5,495 nucleotides of DNA from Marinosulfonomonas sp. Its GTDB lineage: Bacteria; Pseudomonadota; Alphaproteobacteria; Rhodobacterales; Rhodobacteraceae. The notes beneath the pieces are model-generated. The model had not been told where the DNA came from, searched no databases, and saw nothing but the letters and a program-made list of their open reading frames with translations. Shown here piece by piece: positions 5,409 to 5,495 of this stretch. A program made the translations under genes and the position numbers. The stretch is taken from positions 1 through 5,495 of the forward strand of contig JALSJL010000067.1 of the NCBI GenBank assembly GCA_026989405.1, in the 5' to 3' direction. The first letter of the stretch is position 1; every line of letters starts with the position of its first letter.

Positions 5409-5495
5409 CCGGCACCGCCCTCCATATCCCAACGCTCGAAACCGAGCGTCTTTGCCTGCGCGCCCACCGGATCGAGGATTTCGAAGCCTACGCAG
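5405..5495 (+). CDS. GNAT-family N-acetyltransferase, N-terminal part
   Basis: The first 30 codons of a gene that continues past the window. The ATG (5405-5407) overlaps the ffh stop (TGA, 5406-5408) as ATGA, which points to translational coupling within one operon; the only Shine-Dalgarno-like sequence is a weak AAGAAG inside the ffh end. The peptide reads MTGTALHIPTLETERLCLRA, then HRIEDFEAYA. The LETERLxLR-(8-9 residues)-DF pattern is the usual opening of RimJ/RimL-type GNAT acetyltransferases, which transfer acetyl from acetyl-CoA to an amine. The acetyl-CoA-binding motif lies outside the window, so substrate and completeness cannot be judged. I recall ffh followed by an acetyltransferase gene, then chorismate mutase and rpsP, in related Rhodobacterales; this is memory and not shown here. 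Confidence 0.75.
   Translation, partial: MTGTALHIPTLETERLCLRAHRIEDFEAYA

Noticed and set aside
3777..5432. 551-residue open frame antisense to ffh
   Set aside because: A shadow of the GC-rich codon pattern of ffh. It is His/Asp/Leu-rich with no recognisable domain and covers the ffh leader hairpins as well.
1..5495. CRISPR array, IS ends, tRNA genes, phage or defence genes
   Set aside because: No regularly spaced long repeats, transposase frames, tRNA cloverleaf or related protein motifs were seen on either strand.

Overview
The window looks like ordinary chromosomal DNA from a GC-rich alphaproteobacterium, most likely of the Rhodobacterales (Roseobacter/Rhodobacter group). The evidence is the strong G/C bias at third codon positions, an Ffh with the TRMDGDGRGGAALSMR form of its G domain that I associate with alphaproteobacteria, a TTGACT-N17-TATCAC promoter, and an intergenic segment (CTTCATCTTG...AAATACTCC) that resembles a dispersed repeat I recall from Rhodobacteraceae genomes. 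This assignment is inference from the sequence; no search was run.

Layout, left to right. The first 23 bases hold the start of a leftward gene, with a very strong Shine-Dalgarno, that runs off the window. An AT-rich gap of about 90 bp follows, then a leftward EamA/DMT-family permease (113-1033). Head to head with it, across a 66-bp gap, is a rightward 64-residue CDGSH iron-sulfur protein (1100-1294). Its stop lies 3 bp from the stop of a convergent leftward GT-A-fold glycosyltransferase (1298-2065). That gene shares an ATGA stop/start overlap with the LysR-family regulator upstream of it (2062-2955), so the two form a leftward operon. Across a 108-bp AT-rich regulatory region with three direct repeats, a rightward FMN-dependent NADH-azoreductase/quinone reductase (3064-3648) diverges from lysR. 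Next comes a 260-bp non-coding stretch with a repeat/hairpin segment, a good sigma-70 promoter and a structured leader, leading to ffh (3909-5408). A GNAT acetyltransferase gene starts inside the ffh stop codon (ATGA) and runs off the right edge.

How the genes work together. The LysR regulator most likely controls the divergent azoreductase, and perhaps its own glycosyltransferase operon, through the shared repeat-bearing region. Ffh is the SRP54 GTPase that, with 4.5S RNA and FtsY, delivers nascent membrane proteins to the translocon. It is cotranscribed with the acetyltransferase and probably with further genes to the right.

I see no phage, IS, CRISPR or defence genes and no clear undescribed system. 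The most interesting non-coding signals are the triple repeat between lysR and azoR and the tandem-hairpin leader of ffh.
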